A stretch of DNA of 64,000 nucleotides, taken from Megascapheus bottae (lineage: Eukaryota; Chordata; Mammalia; Rodentia; Geomyidae). Under the pieces are notes generated by a model. That model saw only the letters and a program-made list of their open reading frames with translations, was not told the origin of the DNA and searched no databases. The translations under genes were made by a program, and so were the position numbers. The DNA is taken from the NCBI GenBank assembly GCA_024803745.1, contig JANJXV010000020.1:19818777-19882776 (forward strand), given 5' to 3'. This document shows, piece after piece, positions 23,123 to 34,119 of this stretch; positions within the stretch are counted from its first letter, which is position 1, and each line of letters opens with the position of its first letter.

Positions 23123-24550
23123 TCACACTGTTTTTTTAGTACTCACTTTTGTGAGTTAAATATTATCACTTGGCTCCTTTATTCCTTTATATTATCCATA
23201 GTAACACTGTGTAACAAGGAAGTCTAAATCTCCCTGGCTTAAAACCATGATTTTTATTGTTGATCGTATCTTTGGATAGGGAATGGTCTAGGCTAGACTT
23301 GGTTACAAGTTGTAGGTCTTTGATAATATCTCATCCTTACTGGGACCCATTTTTATATGAAAGACAATAATGACATATGAAAACAATGAGCTACATGACA
23401 CTTTCTGTTTCCTAAGGTGAGAACTATGTTTTTCACTTCCACTTGTAATAGCATATCTGTTGGGTAAGGAAATGTTTGTATGCTGCATTCAGGAAAAGGG
23501 ATTGTAACATTACATATAGAAGACATGAGTCCTTTGTGGTAGGAAATGATGAGGAACAAAAAAAATGCAATCTATAGAAGCTAATTTTTTTAGGAAAAGA
23601 GGAATAGGGAAAAAGGGGAGTGAGAAGGGCAGAATATTGGGATCTATTTGCAAAGGTGCTGAGTAAAACTGTAAAAGCCCTCAAGATCAGATGCAGTGAG
23701 TTAAGGATAACAGAAATTATATTTTGTTTTAGAGTTTCTTTGGGTAAAAGAACATAGAGCAAATGAATTAAGATTCTTAATATCAGTATTAGAATACTAA
23801 AATTTCCAAATATTTTACTGTTCATTTATCATAATTATAGTTATTTTATTATTATTCTTTTGCCAGTGGGCTTTCAAGTGAGTTATTTCTGGAAAACAGT
23901 ACATTTTCTGTTGCTAGAACTAAAGAGAAGCTACTGAGTGTGGCACATGTTAAGATGCTTTAGGGTTAGAAAAATATTCATTTAAAAGATATTTTAGTTT
24001 AGGGGGAAATAATAATAAAAATTTTATCTGATGTTAGATGACTGTGTGATCATCAGGTACATTCCAATAAAAAGCTTTTTTTGCTTTGTTTTGTTTTGTT
24101 TTATCTGTTGCAAAAATTGCCCTTTCCTATTGGGGCTTAGCCACCTGAAGCAGCTTGTGTCTGATTCATTTTCACAGCATCCCGTATCTCTTCTTTCAAA
24201 TCAATAAATGTTTTTTTTTCACACCATCGGTTCCCTTCTACAAACTCTAACTTGCCAGGTATGTCGGAGTATGAATACACCTATTTGTATATCTATATTC
24301 ATGTAGGTGTACACACATATTGATGTATTCAAATCATGCATATGTATGATTTGGAGAAGGAAAAGCATTCGTTCCAGTGTTTAAACTATGTAATGATTCT
24401 TCATATTTTTCTGAATAATCAGACCATGATATTTAGTTCCATGGTATTTAGACCATGGAACTTAGAGACTACTAAGTTTTGTTGGGGGATATATTTTGGT
24501 CACCAGCTGAGTTCAAAAGGTGAGAAAGAAGATAGTTTGGCCATCAAATT
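23123..24550. other. Intronic stretch without recognised feature
   Basis: AT-rich sequence. A 130-codon minus-strand frame (23433-23825) is Leu/Ser/Phe-rich, with no domain and no coding signature. Confidence 0.45.
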
Positions 24551-24559
24551 GTCAAAGTT

Positions 24560-25130
24560 AAAACACGCTTTCTGGGAGAAGAGTTTGGGTAGTCTATAAA
24601 GTGAGATGCAAAGATATGTGTGATAGCTGGAATGAACAGTTCTTGTTGGATAAAGTTGGAATAGACAGGGAGGATGCTAAGTGCCCAGGCTGGATGTGTA
24701 AAAGTGAGGCTAAAGAATGCACAGGCTTTTTGGCCTTTCTTTACCATTAACAACAGGTGTTATGTTGGGGATACTCTATGATCAGATTTGTGTTCCTAAA
24801 ATAATCAGATGGCTGCATGTGGAATGATTTGAGTGAATTCTGTTTAGGTGCATGTTACAGGAATTGTGACAAAAGATGATAGCTGTCAGACTAGGGTTGT
24901 GACAGTTGATAATCAATAGAAGAATTCTTTTAGATATGGCAAAATGACTCTATGGATTTCCTCTGAGGTGCAATCAGGCAGTGTGAAAATCACTCATTTT
25001 CTGCTTTAAGTTGCCTAGAGCTATTAGGGTCATTTATTAAAGAAAGGACAAGCTGAGATTTAACATGTTGTTATATGAAGGACCTTTTGACTTCTCAATA
25101 GAGGTGTGTAGTGATGCGTAATAGGAAGTC
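24560..25130 (+). mobile_element. L2 LINE 3' fragment
   Basis: Ordered matches to the L2 3' end: TATGATCAGATTTGTGTTCC, ATAATCAGATGGCTGCATGT, GGAATTGTGACAAAAGATGA, then AGCTGTCAGACTAGGGTTGT. Ancient, diverged and without coding capacity. Confidence 0.5.
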
Positions 25131-25164
25131 TTATGAACGGGCAAAATGCTCACAGAAAACAAGA

Positions 25165-25480
25165 TAGACATATCTGAGCATGGTGACTCATGGCTGCAAT
25201 CCTAGTTGCTCAGGAGGTAGATGAGGAGGACTGTGGTTCAAAGCTAATCTCAGAAAACAGTTATCAAGACCTCATCATAATCAATAAACAAAGCATGGTG
25301 TTATCTTAGGTACACTGGAAGAATTGAAAAAAGGATGGAGGCCTATGACTGGGTGTGGGGAAAATTGGAAAAATAACTAAAGCAAAAAAATGTAGCAGGC
25401 TTGGGGCAAGGCTTATGTGATAAAGAATCTCCATAACAGAAGCAAGAATTTGAGTTCAAACCACAGTACTACACATTTAA
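25165..25480 (+). mobile_element. B1-B1-dID composite SINE, old
   Basis: First 7SL-like block GAGCATGGTGACTCATGGCT with GTGGTTCAAAGCTAATCTCA; a diverged second block; then a tRNA-like dID unit (GGGGCAAGGCTTATGTGA through TTGAGTTCAAACCACAGTAC). Confidence 0.65.
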
Positions 25481-26097
25481 ACACATCTACTGACACACTA
25501 ATGATATAAATTATAGAAAGTACATCATTAGTATATAGGTATTGAAGAAAAATGACTGGATAGGGGAAATAGTGCAGGGAGAAAATATTGGACAGGAGAA
25601 GATTGTTGGTGTTTTAGAAGTAAATATTTTAATGGTAGGCAAAGCTAAATTCACTTGCAAAAAAGGGGGGGTTGAGATGAAATTTTCATAAGTAGGAAGA
25701 AAAGAAATGAGTATAGTAGACAATTTGCACCAGTAGAATTTGCACCAGAGGAAAGGTAATTCACCAGAATGAGGTCATAATTGTTAAATTGACAGAACCT
25801 TAGAACTTCTGATTTTAACTTCATTTTATTTAAAAATGGAGAATTCTCATGCTACTTTATGATCTATTAACTTAAAATCATTGAAATTAATGTTTTATAA
25901 AATAGAATCACTATTCAGATTAATATGGTACAGAATAAAGCTAGATTTAGAATTATTAACACTAATCTGCCTATAAAATTTAATAATAGCTATTTACACA
26001 TGCTATAATGATGGATCATTTTAGTTGTACTTTATAATGTCTAATTTTTATCAAATGAATTTTTCATGTTTTTAAAATTAAAAAAAATCTACCTAGT

Positions 26098-26290
26098 TGG
26101 TTGCCAGTGGCTCAAACCTATATGACTAGCAACTCAGTATGCTGAGATCTGAGTATCTTGGTTAGGAATCAGCGCAGATATACAAATCAACAAAATGCCA
26201 GATGTGGAGGTATGGCTCAAATGGTAGAGTGCCAGCTGGAAGCAAAATAACCAAATGAGAGAACCAGGGCCTAGTAAAAATAACAGCCAA
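26098..26290 (+). mobile_element. B1-dID/Geo composite SINE, old
   Basis: TTGCCAGTGGCTCAAACCTA opens a 7SL-like block. AGGTATGGCTCAAATGGTAG then GAGTGCCAGCTGGAAGC is the tRNA-like right half. It ends near ACCAGGGCCTAGTAAAA. Confidence 0.6.
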
Positions 26291-26441
26291 GGAAGTCCAC
26301 CTAAATGTACTCTTGAAAGAATCTCATGAGGTAGTATATAAGGAGTACATGATATGTTATTGTAGCCCTGTTAATAATGAAAATGACATTGCTTGATTCA
26401 TATCACATTACCACACTATTGCTTTAAGAATTAGTAACTAT

Positions 26442-26885
26442 TCCTGACATAGTGATATGTGCCTGTAAACTAAGAACTCAGCCGAGAGAGACTCGGAGAC
26501 ACTCACACTGTGAGATCGCAATTTCAAGCTTATCTTGGGCTAAAGAGTGAGACCTTTTCTCCATTCTTATTCTATAGATAATTTTTGTGAAGATCAGGGT
26601 TTCATATCAGCCTGACCAAACTTTTTTGAGATCTTATCTCAACAAATAAAAACTTGGTACAATGGTCCATATCTATTATCCCAGCTATGCGGGAAACAGA
26701 TTTCCTAATCTTTATGATTATGGACAGGAGCATAAACATTAGATCCTCTGTGAAAAAAATAACTAAAACAAGAAAATAAGGATATGTCTAAAAGTAGAGA
26801 ATACCTGTCTAACCTGATTCATAAGTGCAAGGTCCTGAATTCAAATCCTGGAGCCATGCAATTACAGACAGACACAAAAAAGAAA
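26442..26885 (+). mobile_element. B1-B1-dID composite SINE, old
   Basis: Two 7SL-like blocks (ATGTGCCTGTAAACTAAGAA; then ATTATCCCAGCTATGCGGGA), each with its own 'gagacc...tctc' end, followed by a dID unit (CTGTCTAACCTGATTCATAA then AATTCAAATCCTGGAGCC) and an A-rich tail. Confidence 0.6.
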
Positions 26886-26997
26886 AGAAAAGGAGTAACT
26901 TAGAAAGCACAAAAGAAGGAAACAGAGCAGTTATATATGCCAGTAATATATGTGTGTGTTTAATTGTATAGTTAGCAAGATTAATCTAGAGAATCTA

Positions 26998-27066
26998 TTT
27001 CTGGAGATTGAACACAGGACATTACACTTGCTAAAATGCTTTGCCACTATGCTACATCCGAAGCCA
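26998..27066 (-). mobile_element. ID/dID-type SINE fragment, antisense
   Basis: The plus strand shows GGAGATTGAACACAGGACAT then GCTTTGCCACTATGCTACAT, which is the reverse of an ID-like unit. Confidence 0.6.
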
Positions 27067-27680
27067 AGAATATATTTTTGAAAATCTATGATACCTTTGT
27101 ATCATCTCAGTTAGGATAACATCTGCAAATTAGAGAACATCCCTGTGTTAAATAAAATAGATTTCATTCATATGTAATAGAGAAAATATTGACTACATTC
27201 AAGCCAGACTTGATTGCACTAGTCTTTCACAAAGTAGCTACCAAGTTGTAGAATCAATATCATGTACTGGACAAGGAAATGGCTAGTATTTCTTTCATCA
27301 TTTTTAAGCACTAGACACATTTTACCTGAGCAATGAGAACAACCTGCTATGAAGGCCATGCAAGCATGAACAGAGTTCAATGCCATCATCAAATAAAACT
27401 TACACCAAAGATTATCTCACATGAATTTAATGATATGCATAATTGTTATTCTACTGCCTGATAATTAGGCATGGATATAAGCAGTTCTTATAAATGATGG
27501 CAATTTTTATGATTTTTTTTTTGCCACAGCCAAATTACACACAAGCAAATCTGACAACGTAATAGAAAAATCTCAGAAAGAGAAAGTCCAGAAGAAACTC
27601 TGTCCTAGATCTCTAGCCAGGGATTAGTTTCAAAATGTTTTACTCCAGAGAAAGAAAACAGAAAAGGAAGGATGGAAAAG
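27067..27680. other. Intronic stretch without recognised feature
   Basis: No assignable repeat or gene. Confidence 0.45.
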
Positions 27681-27695
27681 GAAAGAGAAAGTATA

Positions 27696-27922
27696 AGCTG
27701 GGCATGGTGGCTCAGTCCTGTAATCCTAGCTACTTAGGAGGCTGAGATCTTAGGATCAAGGTTCAAAGCCAGCCCAGGCATACAACGACCTGAGACTCTT
27801 AGCTCCAATTAACCTCTAGAAAGCTGGATGAGGTGCTGTGGCTCAAGGGGTAGGGCAGTAGCCTTGAGCTGAAGAGCTCAAGGACAGTGCCCAGACTGAT
27901 TTCAAGCCCTATGACCCACAAA
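27696..27922 (+). mobile_element. B1-Geo composite SINE with target-site duplication
   Basis: The 7SL-like half GCTGGGCATGGTGGCTCAGT through TTAGCTCCAATTAACCTCTA is joined to the Geo-like half GTGCTGTGGCTCAAGGGGTA through TTTCAAGCCCTATGACC. The flanks AAAGAGAAAGTATA (27682-27695) and AAAGAGGAAGTATA (27923-27936) are a 14-bp duplication with one mismatch. Confidence 0.88.
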
Positions 27923-28176
27923 AAAGAGGAAGTATACAAGGGGAGAAAATTAATGTCACCGGGTATTATAGGTTGAATCCTATCCTTCATTAAAAATAAA
28001 GATGCTTTGAAGTTCTACCCTTTACTCTGCAGAGCATGATGATATTTGGGAATTTCTTGTTATACAGTGACATAAATAGTACAGACAGAGGTGGGCACCT
28101 ACTCCACTATGAGTGATCCTTCTATCAAGGCAGTCATGAGACACCAGGTAAACTACAAACATGGAAACTGGAGCCA

Positions 28177-28408
28177 TAAACTGGCACTGCTGCCTCACAC
28201 TTGTAGCTACTCAGGAGGTTGAGACCTGAGGATTTTGGTTTGAAGCCAGTCCAGATTGGAAACCCTGTAAGAGATTTTCTTACTAAAAGCCAGAGATAGA
28301 GTTGTGGCTCCAGTGATGAGAGTACCATCGAGAAGTAAGTAAAATCTAAGAGATAACTGCCAGGCCCCGAGTTCAAGTCCTAGTACTGGCAAACAACAAC
28401 AAAAAAGT
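28177..28408 (+). mobile_element. B1-Geo composite SINE, old
   Basis: CTGGCACTGCTGCCTCACAC and GTAGCTACTCAGGAGGTTGA mark the 7SL half. GTTGTGGCTCCAGTGATGAG through GTTCAAGTCCTAGTACTGGC marks the Geo half. The tail is (AAC)n-rich. Confidence 0.78.
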
Positions 28409-28500
28409 AGACAATGAGGAAAAGGAGGAAGTGGGATAAAAAGAAGAGGAAAGGAGGGAAGGATGGAGAAAGGGAGTGGAAAGCAGAAGGGGAGGAGGAT
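28409..28500 (+). repeat. Purine-rich tract
   Basis: A GGA/GAA-rich run immediately 3' of the preceding SINE, probably grown from its tail. Confidence 0.75.
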
Positions 28501-29220
28501 TGTCATGAACAGAGGAAATCTTGGGTTTGTGAGAACTTTCCAGAAGCAAAAAATGATTTTCCCCAAGAGGCTTTAGAAGGAGCCTCTCCTTGCCAGTATC
28601 CTGATTGTTGAGCTTTTCTTTCTGTAGAACTGTGAGTGACTGTTTCTTACCCAGTTTGTTGTACTGCAGAAGAGCAGCTCTAGGACACTAATATATTGGG
28701 TCTGCAAGTGGAAGACACCCTTCTTCAGTGCTGGAGAAATTCTAGTTTTGTGTATGTGAACAAATATTTGATGAGTGCCATCTACTTGCCTAATGTTTCT
28801 TTTGTTACTGAAGTGAAGCATTATTGATCAAGTCAGCAGAGTTCTTGCCCCTAAAGGGTTTGGTTGTTGCTGTTACGGAATAGTATTTGCCTTATACTCA
28901 AACAGCTGAGAAGCTGAGTGAATAGATTCAGTTTATGGGTAAAAGAGGAAAGGTATTTTATAACTGAATGAAAAGGTAGATTTGATTAGAAGGTATGTGA
29001 GTGTGGAGGGTATGTATGCAGTTGATTTTTAAGAATAAGACAACTTTGCTCCTTTGTAAGTTGAGAAGACAGATGTGTTTCATACATGCAAAGGTGCCGT
29101 TGCTCCTATTTCTATATTCCTGTAAGCTAGCAAGATACTTCATTTTGTTTAGTAATATTGTATAATGGTTCCAAAACTATTGGATTTTATGTAGTTTAAA
29201 TTTGTGTAACACAAAACTTG
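28501..29220. other. Intronic stretch without recognised feature
   Basis: No assignable repeat or gene. A weak pyrimidine/purine imbalance only. Confidence 0.45.
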
Positions 29221-29266
29221 GAGATATATATGTATACATCATACATATACATATATGTATAATGGA
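29221..29266. repeat. (ATATGTATAC)n-type AT-rich repeat
   Basis: Imperfect alternation of ATAT, GTATAC and CATA units that can fold on itself. Confidence 0.6.
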
Positions 29267-29370
29267 TATTTAAAGTCCAACAAGTTTTTAAATAAAAAGA
29301 ACGTAGGAAATGAGTAGAATGGCTTAAAATTCTATGTCAACATATAGGGAGTTTTAAAGATGGTACTACA

Positions 29371-29575
29371 AGCCCAGGATAGGTGATTCACATCTATCAC
29401 TTTAGCGATACAAGAGGCTGAGATCTTAGGACCATGGTTTCAAACCATGCCTGGGAATTCTGTGAGACACTTATGTCAATAAGACACCAAAACCTTGGAA
29501 ATAGAGAAAAAAAAAATTCAAGGCAAACCCTCAGTTCAAGGCTATAGATCAGGCAAATCAGATATGGCACTACAG
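29371..29575 (+). mobile_element. B1-Geo composite SINE, old
   Basis: GCCCAGGATAGGTGATTCAC and AAGAGGCTGAGATCTTAGGA mark the 7SL half. CAAACCCTCAGTTCAAGGC marks the end of a shortened right half. Confidence 0.65.
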
Positions 29576-29701
29576 ACAGCAATTTTATAAACAGCTTTAG
29601 CCTAAAAAGATAAATTCACAAGAAATTGTCCTTTTTGTATGTCATTTGTATGACACAAAGTAGTGAACTTTATATGTAAAGATAAAACATTTGTCTCTCT
29701 T

Positions 29702-29920
29702 TTCTTTGTGCTAGTGGTGGGGTTTGAACTCAAGGTCCTAGGAACCCTCATTTGTCTCTTTATTCAAGACTTAAAATTTTATCACTTGAATCACACACAG
29801 TTCTACTTCCAGCTTTTTGCTGCTTTTTTGTATATAAAAATTCTGATTTGAACTTAAATCCTAAAATCTCAACCTCCTGAATAACTAGGATTGCATGTAT
29901 GAGACTTTGGCAGCTGAAAT
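29702..29920 (-). mobile_element. B1-Geo composite SINE, antisense, old
   Basis: The plus strand shows the reversed Geo half (GTGGGGTTTGAACTCAAGGT, then TTTTATCACTTGAATCACAC) followed by the reversed 7SL half (ATCTCAACCTCCTGAATAAC, then TAGGATTGCATGTATGAG). Confidence 0.65.
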
Positions 29921-30345
29921 CTTATTCGTTGTGCTACTCTGTATCTCATTAAGCACCATTGTGCTTTAACCCTATTTTTTGGAAAATGCTTATCTTATTT
30001 TCCCTTCTCCATATATTAAGGGAAAATGATGACAGTTGTACTTTTCTGCCACTTTTAACTTCACAGTGGAATGCAGTTTATAATTTCTTCATGCTTATTC
30101 CTCTCCAGAATAATACACAAACACAAGTATCAGTGATCTCCTTCTCCTCTAGGCACTGTTAGGGGTATTAATGGTTTATACAAACATGCAGATTCTTCTT
30201 CATAGATTATAAATTGCTAAATCCAGCATGTTTTTGGCCTTTTACAGAGAAAGGTATGATAAAGCTGTATGTGTGTGTGCCAATACCTGGGGTGCAGAAT
30301 AGGCCCATTATACGAAGTTTTCAGTATCCCTAAGTCAAAAGAATG

Positions 30346-30358
30346 CTGCCCCCTAGTG
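30346..30358 (-). promoter_or_regulatory. Candidate CTCF binding motif
   Basis: CTGCCCCCTAGTG is a close match to the CTCF core read on the minus strand (CACTAGGGGGCAG). It lies in non-repeat DNA of the intron. A single motif match is weak evidence of binding. Confidence 0.45.
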
Positions 30359-30361
30359 ATG

Positions 30362-31800
30362 CTTGGATAATAAAATGGAAACTAGTTCATTGGCATGCAT
30401 AATTCATTAATACAAATTTCAACAGATTCTCTGAAAAGTAATTACTGTCTGTAATTCATTAAAATGTGTGTAACCAAGTTTTCTAATATTTAATAGTTAT
30501 TTGCCATGTTTCCACATGTGAAAAAAAAGAGAAAGAGAAATTCTAGGAGACAAGAGGTTTGATAAGATTTTACCTCCATACTTCGAAGTGTAAAGAGAGT
30601 TTTGTCATTGATATTAGAAAGGCAGTATCTCTATCTAAGGTCCTAATGAGCTGTGAGACAAAAATGCCAACAAGACAGAATTTTATTATGTTTCTTGAGC
30701 TAACAGAAGTTTTCTTTTTAGTAGTTTTGATTTTATACTTATACCCTAGAGGGTGGTTTTCAATGCATATATCTTGATTAATTTTATACTGCTTGAGTTA
30801 GATTTATAAATATAGATATATTCAAAAGGAATTTTAGAGTTATATACTGTGACAAAGAGTAGTCTGTAGGTGCTACATTTTTATCTGACTTATAATCTTT
30901 GAGTTTTATTTTGTATGCTTTAAGATATTAATTATCCCTAGTTGATGTTCCATTACTGAGTGGCTCTTAGGGGCTCTGTAAGTGATTCTGAATATAGAAT
31001 TTTAGATTTTTGTAGTGATCTTAGAGAATCCATTACCTAACTCTTTAATGACTCAAATGTGTGTCTCCACATAGTATATCATAGAGAACTTCAGTTAGTT
31101 CATAATTTTATGTACTTCAGGTTTTGAGAGTTTATGAGCAAATAAGAAATCTCACTTTTCTGTACCAACTAAGCTTTCCCCCTAAATATTCCTTTTTTTA
31201 AATCTTCTCTCTGTGTGAGTTGTACCCTGTTTAACAAACATTTTTAAGAGACAAAGCTTCAGGTTTCGCAGAACAAGTAGAGTAGGGAGGGAAGTCTGGC
31301 ACTATTCTACCTGGGTATTTCCAAGTCTATTAAGAAAACAAATCTGGGATATTCATGGACATGGGTGCACACTCTAGAATGATGTTGTGCACTGTTAATT
31401 AACAACCATTAAATAGAGTAAATGCTTCTGCAAAAACAGGGAAGGCCCCTCTAGATATCCAGAGATAAATAACCTAGAGGTCCTAGAGGAGCTTTGGCAC
31501 TGTTGGCAGTGCCATGGAATTTCAATGCTTCAAACCACTTCATGCAAGTTAAAAAAAATCTCCAGGCAGTAGTTGGACCTCACGTGTGCTGCTGATTTTT
31601 CAAAGGAGGAAGAGAAAGAACCATGTGTATTTCTGACCAAAGTGTACTTACTTAGTTAGCTAAAAGTTGTTTTTCTTTTCACTTGGCATTGTATTGTTCA
31701 ACAGTGCTTGGTACTCATGATTTGGTCATTTATTACTGTTGAGGTTGAAGGCAGAGTAGCATCCACAGAAGACAAAAAAAAAGAATAAAACCCAGACCCA
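30362..31800. other. Intronic stretch without recognised feature
   Basis: AT-rich unique-looking sequence. No assignable repeat or gene. Confidence 0.45.
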
Positions 31801-31884
31801 GGCAGTTAGTCTATGTCCACTCACAAGGAAGGTATGCTAGGCATTAATGTTATTAAGAAGCTCTTGTTGTTATTAGATTGCTTG

Positions 31885-32670
31885 ATTATGGCCATTCTAA
31901 CAACAGATGCTGGCAGGAATGTGGCCAGGAGATATCACTACTACATTGTTGGTGGGAGTGTAAACTCGTTCAACCACTATGGGAAGCAGTATGGCAGTGC
32001 CTCAAAAGACTAAACATAGAACTCCCCTATGACCCAGCAATTCCACTACTTGGCCCCTCAGTTGATAGTGGATCATCAAAATGTGGTACTTATACACAAT
32101 GGAATTCTATGCTGCATCAGAAAGAATGATATTGCCCATTTTTAAGGAAATGGAAAGACTTAGAAACAATCATATTAAGTGAAGTAAGCCAGACTCAAAG
32201 GAGCATAGGCTCAATGATTTCCCTCATTTGTCATAATTAGTAGAAACCTGGACTCTCCTAGCAGAGGTTTACAATAGGGCAAAACCTAGATACCCAAGGC
32301 CATATAGGATGAGGCTATGAGGCTAAATAAAAGGACCTCTAGAATATAGAAGCAAGAGCCATATAAGTTATGACTGCTGTTCTTAATGTGCTAAGTTACT
32401 TCTCGTCTCTTTTGTTGTCTCTTGGTTATTCTCATATTGTTACAGTATCTTACCTTATTATCTGATATATTGCATATGTTTGTTTATTTGAAATAGGATA
32501 TGGAAAGAGGGATAACAAGATGATCAAAGGAGGTGGGGGAGGGAAATGGAGACAAAACCATCAGGAGGGGTAGCAATGATTGTTAAGCAATATACTTTCT
32601 ATGTGGCGAATATTATGTAACCCTTATATTAATTACAATAAACATAATAAAAATAAAAGGAAAAAAGAAA
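31885..32670 (+). mobile_element. LINE-1 3' end with internal deletion
   Basis: The frame at 31878-32129 reads the C-terminus of L1 ORF2p (CWWECKLVQPLWEAVWQCL, then PYDPAIPLLG). The frame then jumps straight to KCGTYTQWNSML, so about 40 residues that normally lie between are missing. The 3' UTR follows, with the G-rich purine tract (about 32496-32560) and an AATAAACATAATAAAAATAA tail. It is 5' truncated and inactive. Confidence 0.88.
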
Positions 32671-33032
32671 AAAAACATAACTGACACATTGGGTAAATAA
32701 TGGATTGCCTCTGCTGATTTTGGGGCTAAAACCTGAAAGGTATTGGCCACAGCTGTGTCATTCAAGAAATACTGTTAAGATGACAGGATAAAGAACTCAC
32801 ATGATTTCTTCAAATCTCAGATGCTTGAAAGGCATAAATAACCCAGTCTTCTGGTGGAGACCAGGGAAGAGGCATATAGGAGTTGTGTGTGCTCTTGGGC
32901 CAGTATAGGGGTGTGGGAGGGGGTCCTACCTTGGAAACTAATGATGTGCTTCTATGGAGTGAGAGGTCAGATCTGTCAATGTGTTTCTGATCCAGGATAA
33001 GAAAGGGCACCATTTCCAAAGATGAACTTTTT

Positions 33033-33244
33033 ATTTATTTTTTTATTTTATTTATTTTTTTTGCCAGTCCTGGGTTTGAGCTCAGGGCCTGAGCACTGTC
33101 CTTGGACTTTCTCAAGGATAGAGCTCTACTACTGAGCTTCAGCACCACTTCCAAGCTTTTTTCTATGTATGTGGTACCGAGGAATCGAACCTGGGTCTTC
33201 GTGCATGCTAGGCAAGCACTCTACCACCAGGCCAAACTCCCAGC
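33033..33244 (-). mobile_element. IDL-Geo SINE, antisense, with perfect 18-bp target-site duplication
   Basis: TCCAAAGATGAACTTTTT flanks both sides (33015-33032 and 33245-33262). The minus strand runs GAGCTGGGAGTTTGGCCTGG, B-box GGTTCGATTCC, linker, Geo half and an A-rich tail with AAAT units. The intact duplication and B-box indicate a recent insertion. Confidence 0.95.
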
Positions 33245-33905
33245 TCCAAAGATGAACTTTTTGAACAGAGATAGAAGTTAGAGCTCCGAAACATGTATAA
33301 AATGAGGAAATGAAAAGAAAAGTAGAACAACGAATAAAAGAGCTTCCATGGCTTTTCCTCCTGTACATTAGTAATCTAGGGCAGGGACGGGCAGAGGGAG
33401 GAAGGATGTACAGGAGCTGGTGAGTTTCTGGTGTAGGTTGCCTTACACATCAAGAGAGTCAGTGGACCTGGAACTTTACGGTTAACTTGTCAACAGAAAC
33501 TATTTTGTCATCACTATTGTTTTATCAAAAGGAGTCTATAGAGCAATGTGTAGAAAGAGGTTTCAATACCATTTTGAAACAATGGTCTTCACTTTAGTTT
33601 TTGTAAAAGGGTAATTCTAGGATGGCATGGGAAACATGTTGGATACTGGAATAGGGATAATTTTATACTGAGCAACCCTGAAATTTATAACAATTATGAC
33701 CAAAATACCACTTACTGAAGAATATGATGGTATAATCATGAGGTAGGAAGAGCATCTGAGAACAGATGAATGAAGAATAGTTATAAAACCACTCGTCTGG
33801 TAATGTCTGGGAAACATAATTACCATTCGAGCTTGATGAGTCAGAGACTGTAGCTTGAGAAAAACCTGAAAATTTTCACTAGGACCTAACATTCCAAATC
33901 AACAT

Positions 33906-34090
33906 TTTTTTTTTTGCCAGTCCTGGGCTTGGGCTCAGGTCCTGAGCACTGTCCTTGGACTTTCTCAGTGCTAGCATTTTACCACTTGAGCCTCAGCACC
34001 ACTTCTGACTTTTTTTTTCTATGTATGTGGTACCCAGGAATCGAACCTGGGTCTTTGTGCATGCTAGGCCACTAGGCCAAACTCCCGGCC
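33906..34090 (-). mobile_element. IDL-Geo SINE, antisense, A-box region deleted
   Basis: The minus strand begins GGCCGGGAGTTTGGCCTAGT and then skips about 14 bases (the AGAGTGCTTGCC stretch) before GCATGCACAAAGACCCAGGT. The B-box GGTTCGATTCC is intact and the Geo half is complete. Flanking AATCAACAT (33897-33905 and 34091-34099) is a target-site duplication. Confidence 0.92.
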
Positions 34091-34119
34091 AATCAACATC
34101 TTTTTAACTGCAATTGGTA

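Noticed and set aside
31813..32013. 66-codon frame as an independent gene
   Set aside because: It overlaps the L1 ORF2 C-terminal relic in another frame.
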